Assembly: GCA_964059195.1 (NCBI GenBank)
Contig: CAXKWD010000003.1
Span: forward strand, 200,408,174 to 200,472,173
Length of the DNA: 64,000 nt
Direction: 5' to 3'
Source of the DNA: Ectobius pallidus
Lineage: Eukaryota > Arthropoda > Insecta > Blattodea > Ectobiidae
The position numbers and the translations under genes were made by a program. Positions within the stretch are counted from its first letter, which is position 1, and the number at the start of each line of letters is the position of its first letter. The notes beneath the pieces were generated by a model. It did not search any database. It was not told the origin of the DNA and saw only the letters and a program-made list of their open reading frames with translations. Shown piece by piece: positions 1 through 10,984 of the stretch.

Positions 1-214
1 TTAAGAGCATAATAGTTAAATCATTATATTTATTAACACCTAAATCACGTGAATTGCATACCACGATTAGATAGCGTCGCCTGGTAAAAGCGACCTCAGA
101 TTCGAGGTCCCTGGCCCAGAAATCCGCTGTATAGTGAGTTAACCTCTGTATAGTGAGTTTCGTCCAAATCGAACAACGTTTGACCATATTTAGGCCTATA
201 TTGATTATCCCTCT

Positions 215-283
<69 letters not shown>

Positions 284-687
284 CCTCTTCGGTGTAGGTT
301 GAAAATTCCATATGTCTGCGTGCCTTGACATTATAAACAAAAGAATCGACCAGCGTGAGCTACAACATTCAAGCGATCGCGATGGTTTTATGTCCAAGGT
401 ATGACAAAAATAGCCAAAGCCAACAGTAATTGATTTGACATTGAAATGTATAACATAAAACTGATGCTTCGAAAACGCAAAAAATGCACGTTTTTTGCCC
501 GTTTTTTACTCATAACTCACGAATGAAAGCTAAAATTAAAATTCCGGCTTCGAGGTGCATTTTCCGACCCTTCAGTTCACCTATGTTTAAAATTTCAGAT
601 CTCTGCGTTGAGTAGATTTCGCTGGGCATCGCGGACAGACAGACAGACAGACGACAGAAGACAGACACTTCCTTTTATTAATATAGA
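1..687 (-). mobile_element. Helitron-like element, type A, cut by the window edge
   Basis: This copy matches parts of 13878-14386 and 50131-50729. Read on the minus strand, its 5' end begins TCTATATTAATAAAAGGAA at base 687, with host T at 688. A TC start and insertion between A and T fit Helitrons. The 3' end lies off the left edge. The element has no coding capacity, contains an (AAT)n run at 215-281 and a GACA-rich stretch near 640-665. The long tyrosine ORF across the AAT run is a microsatellite artefact. The assignment rests on the termini and on the empty site found for the copy at 50131. Confidence 0.6.
215..281. repeat. (AAT)n microsatellite
   Basis: About 22 uninterrupted AAT units lie inside the type A Helitron. 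The same position carries a shorter AAT run in the copy at 50131-50729 (about 50295-50331), so the repeat belongs to the family and varies in length. Confidence 0.9.
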
Positions 688-851
688 TGTTATCCGGACT
701 TTTGCTTATTGGATAACTCTCAGCTTAAGTGGTCCTGACTGTTGATTACTTACTGTTTGTTGGTATTATTTTAGAAATTTTGTTTTTTATGTAAGAGTAA
801 GGGACAGAAAGTAGATAAACCAAGCGTAAATTCATGCTAATAAAAGAAGAA

Positions 852-1615
852 GAAAATATGACAGCAAATATGTCGTTAAAGTGACTATATATGAGCGAAA
901 AATCCTAAATGTGACCTCATAAAAAACGTATTTTCTAAAAATGAATGATGCATTTTAAAAGTTTACTGGCACTAATTGATTAATGGCCGGTTTCTATAAA
1001 CTCGCGAATTACCTATGGGTGAATTATCCAATGGACAGATATTACACAAGAATAACACCATACAAACACAAATAATTTAAAGATAGCAATCACATACACT
1101 TGTGGCGAGTTTCTAAATGAATGTCCTCTGGGTAGATATGAAAATGACAGAAAAAATGTTCCTACAAACTCGGGCTAGATGTTTCCAAGGGTAAATCGTC
1201 GGGTTAATTTATTCTTTCATGGATGGCTGGATAAAATTTAACCTCTTTGTAGGATCAATAATAATTTAAACAATGAGAATCAAAGCCTTCTGAATTAAAT
1301 TAACTGTACAACTCCAAGGCCTTGCTCATTATATCATTGTGGGTGAAATGGAACTAATTTGCCCATGGATAATTTACCCATAGGTAATTCACAAGTTTGT
1401 AGAAACCGGGCATAAATCACATTAATTCAATCAGATAACTTTTTAACAGTTTTACAGGTGATTTACAATTTTACTAGTAATAAACTTCTAATTAAAAAAA
1501 TATATTCTAGGCTATTCGCTCGCTTCATCGGCTCCAAATAATATTTTGTATACCTTCCTTGTCCCTATAAAATATGAATAATTGCATTAATTTTAAAATT
1601 AAGTTACCTAATAAG
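852..1615. mobile_element. hAT MITE fragment (TAGGGTTCGG family), interrupted
   Basis: The sequence matches the interior of the hAT copies at 1616-2277 and 61762-63045: 'aaatatgac' repeats, then a 'ttaattcaatcagata' block. It lacks its own left terminus. It is interrupted by the Harbinger-like MITE at 984-1412, and its right part is the target into which the copy at 1616 inserted. Confidence 0.55.
984..1412. mobile_element. PIF/Harbinger-like MITE
   Basis: The ends are imperfect inverted repeats of about 45 bp (TGGCCGGTTTCTA on the left, TGCCCGGTTTCTA when the right end is reverse complemented). They are flanked by TAA at 981-983 and 1413-1415. A 3-bp TAA duplication with GGCC/GCCC-type termini is typical of PIF/Harbinger. 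There is no coding sequence. It is nested in the hAT fragment at 852-1615. Confidence 0.6.
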
Positions 1616-2277
1616 TAGGGTTCGGATGTTTATGACCTAAAAAAGTTGAAAATATGACTGAAAATATGCCCTTAAAATGACGAAATATGACCAAAAAATC
1701 CTAAATATGACCTGATAAAATAACGTATTTTCAAAAAATAAAGGTCCCAATTTAAAACGTTTAATGACACTAAATTCTCACATCTCATGAATTGAATCCG
1801 ATAATCACTTTTTAACAATTTTGGTTATTTACAGTTTCACTTGTAATGAACTTCTATTTTTAAAGAATTTGCTCCTGTTTGCTCGCGTCATCAGCTCCAA
1901 ATACTCGTAATATTTCGTAGACTTTACGTGTCACTATAAAACATGAACAATTTTAATTTAAAATCTAAGTTACCTATTAATTTGGCGTAAACATTAAATT
2001 AATTAAATAATTTCAAATTTAACTCGTCCTTGTAGTAGGCCTACACACACTGTATAATTGTGCTCTTTTATCTAATTTATAACTGAAATATGTCTTTAAA
2101 TTACAAATATGACCAAAATATTACAAAGACTATACAAATGGCCAAAATATGACATTATATGCAGAACAAAAACGGTCTTATTAGGATAAGAAGTGTACAA
2201 TTCGTGTTTAATTTGTGTTTGCGGCGAGAATGGAGATCGGGATAAAAATGTGTCGTGTCATAAACATACGAACGCTA
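1616..2277. mobile_element. hAT MITE, TAGGGTTCGG family, 8-bp TSD
   Basis: The termini are TAGGGTTCGGATGTTTATG and its degenerate complement ending CGAACGCTA. The 8-bp direct repeat CTAATAAG stands at 1608-1615 and 2278-2285. An 8-bp duplication and TAGGG-type ends place it in hAT. This is supported by the relative at 61762-63045, which still carries hAT transposase fragments. There is no ORF. It is inserted in an older copy of its own family. Confidence 0.75.
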
Positions 2278-2285
2278 CTAATAAG

Positions 2286-4412
2286 TAGGGACCGGATTCT
2301 TAGGTTTTTACCTAATTTTTTCCTTACTTCCATAACAAAAAGCTCTCATACACTTTTCCGAATCACGTCCATAGGATTCACCCACGTTAATTCTGTGGCA
2401 CCTAAAAATACCTAAATGGGTATAAAAACCTAAATATACCTAAATGGGAAATAAAACCTAAAATATCTCATTTAGGCTACTTTTTTGCCTGGTTTTTGAG
2501 AAATCGACATTTTGCGGAGAGACAATAATTTGTGTCGGGTTAAAATTAATACCACCAGCGTTTCGTTAAACCCATTGTCGTCTAGGATGGACAGTATCCA
2601 GAGAGGAAGTGTAAGAGTACCGGTGTATTCCTTTTAAAATATTCGTACGAACAACCATTGCTGCCGTGTATATAGATATTATTATTAAATTGAACTAAAC
2701 ACAATGTGTACAAAGGGTTGTACATGGGAAGTTACTGACATTCGTCCTTAGCATAATGTGAGAGTGGTAATGTTCTTTGGGTACACTCGAACAGGTGATA
2801 TTGTGTGCAGACTCGGTTGCAGAGTTCGCAGATACATTCACTGTCAGCGTTGTGGAATCCTTTCCTGCAGCAGATGCGGTGGTGGAAACCGTGTATTGCC
2901 CCTCGGGTGTAGAGGTGGCGAAGTTCGAAGTCGGCTCTTTTCCATTCCTCCTCTTTCATGGCTGGGGTGCAGTAGAAAGCGGGGTCAATTCCTGCTGCTT
3001 TCTGTGTTCGTTCCTCCAAGAACTTTTCGCATGCTTGGGTTGATATCAGATTGTGTGTTGATATCAGGTCTTCTATAAATGTTGTTGTTCCCGCCAGCTG
3101 ATATACTAAACGGGTTGGGGCGTACTTCGATACACCAAGGGTCTTCTTTAGGTATCTGGCCTTGACTCTGTCCAGGGCTTTGATGTTTTTGTAATTTAGG
3201 TGTGACCAAATTAATTCGATGGCGTAGGATGCTATTGGGGCAATTTTCAGTTTGAACAGTGACGTTGCTGTTTCTAGTGAGAGGCTTCTAAGTCTTTTAA
3301 TTTCCATTGTGGCTTTTATTGCGGCTATTGTTCTGTCCTCCACGTGTCTTGTGAAGGTAAATCCGGTTACCTGTAGGGTTAACCCTAGGTATTTGTATGA
3401 TTTTGCTATATCTAGTGTGTGATTTCCACATGTGAAAACATCATTGGATGAGATTCGTCCTCCTTTTCGGAATTTCATTACCTTTGTCTTGTTTTGATTA
3501 ATTTTCAGTTCGTTTTCTCTCGACCATTCCTCTAACTTGTTGATCGCTTGTTGCATCTTAGCCCTGTCTTTACTTAGGATCACCATATCATCTGCGTATA
3601 GAAGTATTTTTACCTCCTCCGTTGTGATCTTTTGTACGATGTCGTTTGTGAGCATATTAAATAATATCGGGCTTAGGGGGTCGCCTTGTAAGACCCCGTT
3701 TGTTTGTACTATGTTCGCTGATTCTAACTGACCGTCACTTATGTTTATTACGTTGTGTTCCAGGATGCTTGTTACGAGTTTAAGGAGGTGGTCTTCTGAG
3801 CCTAGCACTGTCCTGAGTTTTCGGACGAGAATATTCCTATTCACTCCGTCAAATGCTTTTTGGTAGTCCACGAAGGTCGCGTATGCGCTGCCTCTGGGTT
3901 GTCTTAAAGCTTCTCCTATATATTCTAGAACTTTCTGTATTGCTTGAGTCGTCGATCTTCCAGGTATGAATCCATGTTGTTCTTCTGGCGTGACTTCCAT
4001 TATTCTTTCAAAAATTCTTTCCTGTATTACCTTGGATAACATCTTGAAGGCTGCACACTCTAGCGCAGATATAGGATATAGATTTCTGTGTTTTAAAGCG
4101 CTTGTCTGCTTTTAATACTGCCCTGTAATAAAATGTAAGGCAAACTTATTTTCACTGCTTCTTTTGATTGTTTATGCTTTTTTTCTTCAGTTGTATAATA
4201 TTGTCCTAAAGCAAGTTTACACAAATTTAAGTCAATTTTGTTAAGTTAAACTTTACAAGTATTATGTATAGATTCCTATGTAGCACATTCAAATTCATTA
4301 AACCAATTATTCTACCCGAAAACGATATTTTGGACAAAAAACCTAAAAAACCTATTTCACCTAATGGAAAACCTAAAATAGTGTTTTTAAAAACCTAAAA
4401 ATCCGGTCCCTA
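2286..4412. mobile_element. hAT-like element, TAGGGACCGG family, with LINE insert
   Basis: The left end is TAGGGACCGGATTCTTAGG and the right end is its inverted counterpart at 4393-4412. CTAATAAG flanks both sides (2278-2285 and 4413-4420). The subterminal sequence repeats 'acctaaa' motifs. The interior is taken up by a minus-strand reverse transcriptase relic, not by a transposase. The element is about 2.1 kb, much of which is the inserted LINE. Confidence 0.7.
2732..4105 (-). pseudogene. Non-LTR (LINE) reverse transcriptase, 5'-truncated
   Basis: A 436-codon open stretch on the minus strand covers most of a LINE RT domain. In order it shows a GFIPGRST box, FVDYQKAFDGV (metal-binding Asp of motif A), GVLQGDPLSPILF (motif B), LLYADDMVI (catalytic YADD of motif C), and YKYLGLTL. 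Near the C-terminus is a CX2CX7HX3C cluster of the kind found at LINE tails. The frame stays open upstream of the first Met to about base 4105 with RT-like residues, so the Met is not the true start. The endonuclease and N-terminal part are missing. The protein would copy element RNA at its genomic target. The surprisingly open frame suggests a fairly young copy. The clade is not certain. Confidence 0.8.
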
Positions 4413-4420
4413 CTAATAAG

Positions 4421-4917
4421 TAACGAATGAACACAGCACAAAACAGATTGAGAACAGAAACGTGCAGGGAAAGAAACAATAATGAGTAGTGTAATAAGCG
4501 AGCATTTATAGAGACTTTTATGCCTGGATCTCAATGTTAATTACTTGGGTGGAGTGAGTCCATTGTTTGTGGGGCCCATTACCTTCCCATCTGCTGCGCT
4601 TGGATAAGTCTCTTCCAACTTCGCCTTCCGCTTGGACTGTATTAGAGTTAAGTCCTTTCTACAATAACACAGTAGCAAGTTTTGAAATCGCCGAATCACC
4701 TTCTACAAGCAATATCTGGTTTTCAAAGTTAATCATTTCGTTTATAAATATGCTATAATTTCATATTATCTATCCGTGACAATATGCATTGGCATTACTT
4801 GAATATTTGATTTCTCTGCACTCGTTAACTAAGTTGGCGTATATTTTCCTTGGCTGTGAATTAGTTTTCAGGTAGCCCCTAGGTTGTCAAGGCAATTGAA
4901 AAGCAGTGACTCGTTTC
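4421..4917. other. Unassigned spacer
   Basis: This is AT-rich sequence between the hAT element and the R2-like LINE tail. I see no motif, repeat relative or credible ORF in it. Confidence 0.5.
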
Positions 4918-5690
4918 ATTATTATTATTATTATTATTTATTACATTTCTCCACATCACATATGGGTAGTAACAGGGCACGGGATGCACCAAGTGCCTCA
5001 CAATAATATAAAACATTTACATATAATTGTAATACAAGAGTTCAATTAATGTCTTCATTCTTGCGACAGGAATGATCGCACAATGTTGCATGTAGATAGG
5101 ATGACAGAATGCGGCATGCTTTTGTAGGTGTTCGGTGGAAGACCCAGTTCTTGCAGACTCTTGTGAAGTGTGTAGGGGACGAGACCATTGACCGACAGGA
5201 TCACAGGGACTATTCGTACTAGCTTAGCCTTCCAGATCCTCTTGACCTCCTCTGCGAGCTCTTTATACTTGCAGATCTTTTCATGGTGCTTCCTGTCGAT
5301 GTTGATGTCGTTAGGTACTGCAATGTCTACAAGAAACGTTGTCCCTGTTTTCTTGTTGACCAGTATAATATCTGGTCTGTTATGGTTGATTGTTTTGTCT
5401 GTCACCACACCAGTGTCCCAGTAAAGCTTACATGACTCGTTCTCCAATAGGCGTACAGGATGGTACTTGTAGTAAGGGATACGTTCCTGAATTAATTGGT
5501 TTTTGTGGGCTAGTGCCTGGTGTATGATTCCTGCGACCTGATTGTGCCGTCTCGTGTATTCTACGGAGGCAAGTACTGAGCAGCCTGCAGTGATATGATC
5601 AATGGTCTCGAGATGAATGGAGCATCGTATACATTTGTCAGAGAGTACGCTTGTATCTTTGATGATATATTTTTTGTAATTATTTGTAGC

Positions 5691-5738
<48 letters not shown>
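4918..5738 (-). mobile_element. R2-like LINE 3' end
   Basis: This is the 3' terminal piece of a site-specific type LINE on the minus strand. The endonuclease-coding part is followed by about 110 bp of 3' UTR and an (AAT)n tail at 4918-4941. The 5' side is also cut in a longer (AAT)n run at 5692-5737. Both edges are therefore the same microsatellite. Confidence 0.65.
5055..5690 (-). pseudogene. LINE C-terminal zinc knuckle plus restriction-like endonuclease
   Basis: The open frame encodes a CX2CX8HX4C knuckle (starting CIRC), then an RHNQVA segment. The restriction-like endonuclease motif follows, RPD with 14 residues before the next Asp (VDIAVP), and then an EKICKYKEL helix. This order, CCHC followed by R/KPDX12-14D, is the hallmark of the R2/R4/NeSL-type LINEs that nick target DNA with a C-terminal endonuclease. 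The RT domain is absent. The frame opens inside the AAT microsatellite, so the first Met and the poly-Ile leader are artefacts. The exact clade is not resolved. Confidence 0.8.
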
Positions 5739-5740
<2 letters not shown>

Positions 5741-5870
5741 CTATTATTATTATCAAGTCAGCTGTATTTATATACCTTTTAGCTACGAGGCCATATCAGG
5801 AGTTCGGGATGTGTCTATAGCTATAGGGTAGGACATGGAACTATTGCTTGTCAATTATTTTCTATTTTTT

Positions 5871-6380
5871 TTTTTCCACGATGTAACTAATTTGTGGCAT
5901 TTACGGATATTGTTGCCTTGGATCGTAACTTGGCATTCCCACACGCAATCTGGTTGCTATGAAAACAAAAGAAATCTCAATGCTGAAAAAATTACAAAAA
6001 GCACTAGTGCCGTAAGCAAAACCATCTCAATACAAGCCTTTATCGAGGGCCGGAACCAAGGCCCCCCCCCCAGTTTGTGGCGACTTTAACAGGACAATTA
6101 TTCCGTCCCCATAACAACCAACACATGCGAATCACTTTCTAAAATATAATATCAGTCTTAAATAATATTTATACATAATATTTTCAGTTAATATCTCAAT
6201 TAATATAAATAAATTGATATAAATATTCATCGTGCAAAAAATAGCATGCAATACTCGTGCAGTAAGCGCAATAACGGATCTCGGAAATTGAAAAAACTCG
6301 GCACAAGCACCTCGTTTTTTCAAACTCTTTTCTCGATCCGTATGCACCGCTTACGGAACTAGTATCGCAATATACTATAG
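5871..6380 (+). repeat. Family E repeat, copy 1
   Basis: This copy matches copies at 26395-27060, 49850-50850, 52555-53400 and 53873-54272. Both ends of the core carry inverted 'TTTTTTGCACGAT'. Outside the core lie GC-richer hairpin blocks with 'cgtaagcgc' and 'ggatc'. It has no coding capacity. Several copies serve as empty-site references for other insertions. It contains a C homopolymer near 6062. Confidence 0.6.
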
Positions 6381-6699
6381 TGTACTTTGTGGAGTAAATT
6401 TCAACTGATATTAATTTAAATGGATAGGATACAGAGTGAATTGGTGAGGATGATTCATGGTACATGCAAATATCCAATTCGGCATTTGCCTTTACGACTG
6501 GGGAAACTTTGAAAAAACCCATGTCAAATTGGCCAACGTAAATCTAGTTTTTCTTCGGGATTGTTTGCTTGTTTAGTGAAGGATGCGGCTCATGTGTAGG
6601 TAGCGTGTTTTAAATACAAGTACAATAATGGTTTGTGTTACGTGTGTCTTACAGCAGTGTGTTATAAGTAGGGTCCGGATTTGAGGCTTTTATAAAAGA

Positions 6700-7537
6700 C
6701 TAGCTTAAAAGACCCGGCGTCGCCCGGGTTTTGTATTTTGTAATTGGAAATTAGCTTATGAAGGATTTTAAATTTTAAATTCTAGGTCCTTATAATATAG
6801 GCATTTATAATTTGAAATAGGAAGAACGACTTATTGCACTCAAACTATTCCCTCAGAAAACGCTTGATATAGTTTTTTATGGCTCATAGAGGATCTAGAA
6901 TTTTGCATCCCATCGCTTGTACAGTGTACAGCAAGCCTGGTAGAGGTTTAAATAAAAAGAAACAGAAATTCCTGTAACATAAAATTGTAATATCGAGGCG
7001 GGAAATTTCCCACTCTTATGTTACCATAAAACCGTTTTGGGGATGAAATTAAACAGAAAGCATTATCACTTTCATACTACTCTCTCCAAAAACCTGCTAT
7101 ATAATATAATAATATACACATTACCATATCTCGTTTTGTTTTCTCTATGTCCAGGGTAGAGAAAGTTATGTGATTCCATTATTTTAGTGGATTTCATTCT
7201 GTAATATTTATTTATAACATGAATTATTTTGATAACTTCTCTTATTTGTCAAAAGTGCATTTCATTTGTTTTTTCCAAGCCCGTCTGATACCATTTGGCA
7301 ACAATATTTTCTGTGATTTGGAATTGATAATTCTGTGTAAAAAGGGGTTAAGTATTTTCAAAAACATTTAATTTTTGGCATTTAGAATCAGAATTTTTCC
7401 AAATCTTTTCTTAGTGAGCATCTACATTATGAAACGAAGGTACTATCAAAATTCCAAGTCTCTACCTGTTATAGTTTAGGCTCTACGTTGATTCCTGTCA
7501 GTCAGGACAAAGCCTTTTATATATAGGCCTATAGAGA
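6700..7537 (-). mobile_element. Helitron-like element, type B
   Basis: On the minus strand the element starts TCTCTATAGG near 7537, followed by 'AAAAGGCTTTGTCCTGAC'. It ends in a GC hairpin (CCCGG...CCGGG), then AAGCTAG at 6700. The flanks are A at 6699 and T at 7538, with no duplication. TC start, subterminal hairpin, CTAG end and A/T insertion are the Helitron signature. It is non-autonomous, with no Rep/helicase. Relatives are at 28291-29112 and 14390-14774. Confidence 0.7.
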
Positions 7538-8466
7538 TATTTTAGCCTTTTATTTTCGTGGAATAGCCCTTTTTAGGGTTTAAACAAACGATTTTAGCCG
7601 TCTCAATAAAACACCAAAAATTGTATTTTGACACAATTATTCTAGTTTTTTTAGAAAATAAACAAGTAACGAGGGGATAGTTTCCCATTTTACTTCCTTA
7701 TATCGACACTCGAAATCTAGCGTAAACAATTGAGATATTTACCCTTTAATGATACAATTCTTTCTTTTTATAATAGGCTATTTTAATGAAAACTCTGTAA
7801 TTCAACGAACGAATACTAAGAAGATGGCAACTAAATAAAATGTGTTCATGAAAAATGTCAACTTCATTTGAACCGCATATTCATGTTAGTTTTGTATTTT
7901 ACATTTCGATTTCAAAATCCGAAGTAAAAAGTCTATTAGATAAAATTAAAGATTGCTATGCTTGCTTACTTGTTTTTGACAGGCTTGGCAGAAAATTACT
8001 CGACCGTCAGTTATGAAATTAGGGTCTTCATCAATCCACTGCCAGAAAAGTCCTATTTTTGAAGATTTCTGTTTAGGCATACCAAACTATCTTAAGCACA
8101 ATAAGGGTCAGTACACCACGAAACTTTACTTCCGACCTACAAAAATAAGTAGACTGGACTGTCACGAATTTGTTCCTTTAATGCACTTCTCTGTCGTCGG
8201 TCAGTAACTTGTTATTTGAAAGCTGAAACGACAATGAATTAGTTGCAGATTTCAAAGTACTGCAGACGGTTCAAGTTTCAATTCCTGCGACGGCGAGGCG
8301 GCACATTTTCGAGTTACAAAGACAAGAGACAAAGCGACATATACATTGTTAATTTCAGTGTGTTGTATAAATTTATTTTTATTATGTCTCTTCTTAAAAT
8401 GCACAAATTCAAATATATATTTCCCTTTGAAGTAATTGGAAAGTATATTTAAAAATAGTATTTTTT

Positions 8467-8559
8467 TCAGCAAAAGTCCTCCTTAGCCCCTAGTTTTTCA
8501 GTAAAATTCCTCTTTAGCCCCTAGTTTTTCAGCATAAGTCCTCCTTAGCCCATTTTAGG
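8467..8559. repeat. Three 31-bp tandem units
   Basis: Units starting TCAG at 8467, 8498 and 8529 share 'tccTccttagccc' and 'tagtttttcag'. They lie in the right subterminal part of the hAT element at 6669-8697. Subterminal repeats of this kind are often transposase binding sites in hAT elements; that role is inferred here. Confidence 0.75.
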
Positions 8560-8705
8560 CCCTTCAGTCCGATTTAGCTCTTTTTAGGTTCTATAAGATT
8601 CATATATTCGGAAGCAAGGGGCATGAAACGGGAAAATATGTTAAAATTTTTTAATTAGGAAGCTAGAGGAAAATAGATTAAAGCCTTCCGGACCCTAGTT
8701 ATAAG

Positions 8706-9113
8706 ATTCTAACTTCTCGAAACATTTTGTTCAGTAGGCAAGCATACGGTAGCTTGTTAAGTTGACTAGTTCATTGTTATTAAACCATTGTTCAGCAGAA
8801 TTCCAATCTGTAACCGTGATTGTGAACTAAACGGTACTGGGACATCGTGTTGGGACAACCAATGGGAAGCAAGCACAACACGGCTACGAATTAACAATTT
8901 GTCTATACTCTTCCCTTCAGTTATCGACAGATTAAATTGCAAATACACAACACCCAACTTCATTCATGCATTCATGCCATTCAGGCCATGAATTAACATT
9001 GACTGTCAGTGCAGATAAGGAGGATAGGAAACAATACACCGCCTATTTTTTGAACGTCCTGTACATGAAACAACTCGAATGGCATTAGACCTTCCACCAA
9101 ACCCTTTGTAATG
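8706..9113. other. Unassigned spacer
   Basis: This stretch is flanked by the hAT right duplication and the first fold-back mariner. I see no motif or family match and no convincing ORF. Confidence 0.5.
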
Positions 9114-9115
9114 TA

Positions 9116-9799
9116 CGAGGGCTATTTTTTCAACTTCCGAATTCCGATGGGGCATAAAATGAAAACCACAGCAAAAATAAAAACTATTTTATTTTGGAAC
9201 ATTTAGGTACACTTTATAGCTACTTCTGTATATAGTTACGTTCCGATTGAGACATTTGTCGTAGCGTGGTACCAACTTTCCAACACCCCCTTCATAGAAG
9301 CTTGCCGCCAGCTTATTGAGAAGGGTCTTCGCGGCATTTTGAAGTGTTTTGAAATTCTTCGTTGGTGTGGAAACTAGATCTTGGGTTTGTTCGGGAAATT
9401 TGTGTGCATCCATTATTTGGATTGTTCTTTTGATTCTGGATTGTCGTAACGAATCCACGTTTCATCCCCTGTCACGATGGATTTCAAAAACTCGTTCCCG
9501 TGCCGAGTCATCTTTTTCTGCATCTGAAGAAAGATCTGGGAGGACAGCGCTTCCACACCAACGAAGAACTTCAAAAACACTTCAAAATGGCGTGAAGACC
9601 CTTCTCAATTTGCTGGCGGCAAGCTTCTATGAAGAGGGTATTGGAAAGTTGGTACCACCCTACGACAAATGTCTCAATCGGAGCGCGACTATGTAGAGAA
9701 GTAGCTAGAAGGCGTACGTAAATCTTCCAAATAAAAGTTTTGATTTTCACTGTGGTTTTCATTTTATGGCCCATAGGAGGTTGAAAAAAAAAGCCCTCG
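9116..9799. mobile_element. Fold-back mariner element 1
   Basis: TA flanks the element at 9114-9115 and 9800-9801. The ends are inverted CGAGGGCTxTTTTTTCAAC. The two halves are inverted copies of each other over about 230 bp (9116-9350 against 9565-9799). Each arm carries the mariner transposase C-terminal coding end and the 3' UTR, pointing outward. A transcript would fold on itself. The loop holds more transposase sequence on the minus strand. Confidence 0.8.
9189..9560 (-). pseudogene. Mariner transposase relic
   Basis: Minus-strand reading gives the block around the second motif (VTGDETW, whose Asp is the first catalytic residue, then RYDNPESK). It then reaches the C-terminal AASFYEGGVGKLVPRYDKCL. 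In-frame stops and shifts break it, and the central part with the HDN and PSD aspartates is deleted. The same C-terminal block occurs on the plus strand at about 9580-9690. A Tc1/mariner transposase of the mariner branch is clear; the protein cannot be functional. Confidence 0.8.
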
Positions 9800-9801
9800 T
9801 A

Positions 9802-10476
9802 TGAGGCGCGTCCTTAAAGTAAGTTTTCCTGGGGCCGTTTACAGAAACAAAACACAATTTAATGGGCATATATATTCCAACAGTTACAGCAAGTGTTCAG
9901 CTATTTTTCAACATATTAGCCACCGGAATTGAAACATTTGTCAAACCGTGGAACCAACTTTTCAACACCTGTGTCGTAGATGCCTGCCGCCAGGGATTTA
10001 AACCACTGTGTGACAAACATCTCCCCATTTCTGTCATTCTCTGTCATCCCCTGTCATTTCTTTAGGTGTAAGAAAAGATGGAAATCACTGGGAGAGAAGT
10101 CCGGGCAGTAGGGTGGATGTTTAAACTCTTTCCAGGCGAACTTCTGCGGGAGACTTGCTGGGAGGTGTTTAAAAATCCACTCTACAGCCCGAATCTCGTT
10201 CCCAGTGATTTTTATCTTTTCCTACACCTCAATAAAAGACAGGGAATGAAAGAGGCAGAGATGTTTATCACACAGTGGTTCAAATCCCAGGCGGCAGACT
10301 TCGACACAAGCCTTAAAAAGTTGGTTAAACGGTATGGTAAAGGTATCAATTCCGATGGCGAATGTGTTGAAAAATAGCTGAACACTTGCTATATCTGTTG
10401 CAATAAATAGTTCCTTGAAATTGTGTTTTGTTTCTGTATACGGCCCCAGGGAAACTTACTTTATGGATGCGCCTCG
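9802..10476. mobile_element. Fold-back mariner element 2
   Basis: The termini are inverted yGAGGCGCrTCCwTAAAGTA with TA at 9800-9801 and 10477-10478. The inverted arms of about 220 bp (9802-10022 and 10265-10476) include the coding end for a mariner C-terminus. Its left TA is the right TA of element 1, so the two elements abut with a single dinucleotide between them. Confidence 0.8.
10078..10377 (+). pseudogene. Mariner transposase C-terminal relic
   Basis: A 99-residue open frame contains YSPNLVPSDFYLF, where the Asp before FYLF is the third catalytic acidic residue of mariner. It then reads TQWFKSQAADFDTSLKKLV and ends at the normal stop. The first two catalytic motifs are absent. The N-terminal 30 residues do not look like transposase and come from the loop junction. 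It lies inside fold-back element 2. Confidence 0.75.
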
Positions 10477-10920
10477 TATATTTAAAAAGAAATATTTTTC
10501 TCGCAAATTTAAAGTAGTTTAAAAGTAGTTTATGTTTCTTGTTTATAGTGATATGTTTATATTATTGTTTCTCGGGTTTCCAGCCGGGTGAGTTGGAGGG
10601 TTGGTTCCTAGCTTTCGGCAGCTATCTTAACTGCCATCTTTCTCTCACCGGGAAAGCCTCAAGTTACACATGTTTATAGTTTCCTCTTATTCTATTTATT
10701 TATATTAGAAAATGAACATTCATTTTACAGCCTTGCCAGCTGTAAAGATAAACAGGGGTACATTAAATGAAGATTCATTAATAATAATAATAATAACAAC
10801 AATAATAATAATAATAATATCGTAGCCTGTATGTGCGTTTAGTTGTATTATAATGAGTCAAACGCGTGACTCACTGTGTACCTACCAACTAATGCTGTAT
10901 ATTGACGCAAATGCCATTAG

Positions 10921-10984
<64 letters not shown>

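Larger units (their letters stand above)
6669..8697. mobile_element. hAT-like element, TAGGGTCCGG family, 8-bp TSD
   Basis: The left end is TAGGGTCCGGATTTGAGGC and the right end is its inverted form ending GGACCCTA. GTTATAAG is duplicated exactly at 6661-6668 and 8698-8705. The length is 2,029 bp including an 838-bp Helitron. No transposase is recognisable. The subterminal right region carries three 31-bp tandem units. Confidence 0.75.

Noticed and set aside
96..311. ORF with a long poly-Tyr run
   Set aside because: It is the translation of an (AAT)n microsatellite inside a Helitron-like repeat.
9349..9696. Plus-strand 115-residue ORF as a gene
   Set aside because: It is antisense loop plus one mariner arm read across the fold-back junction.
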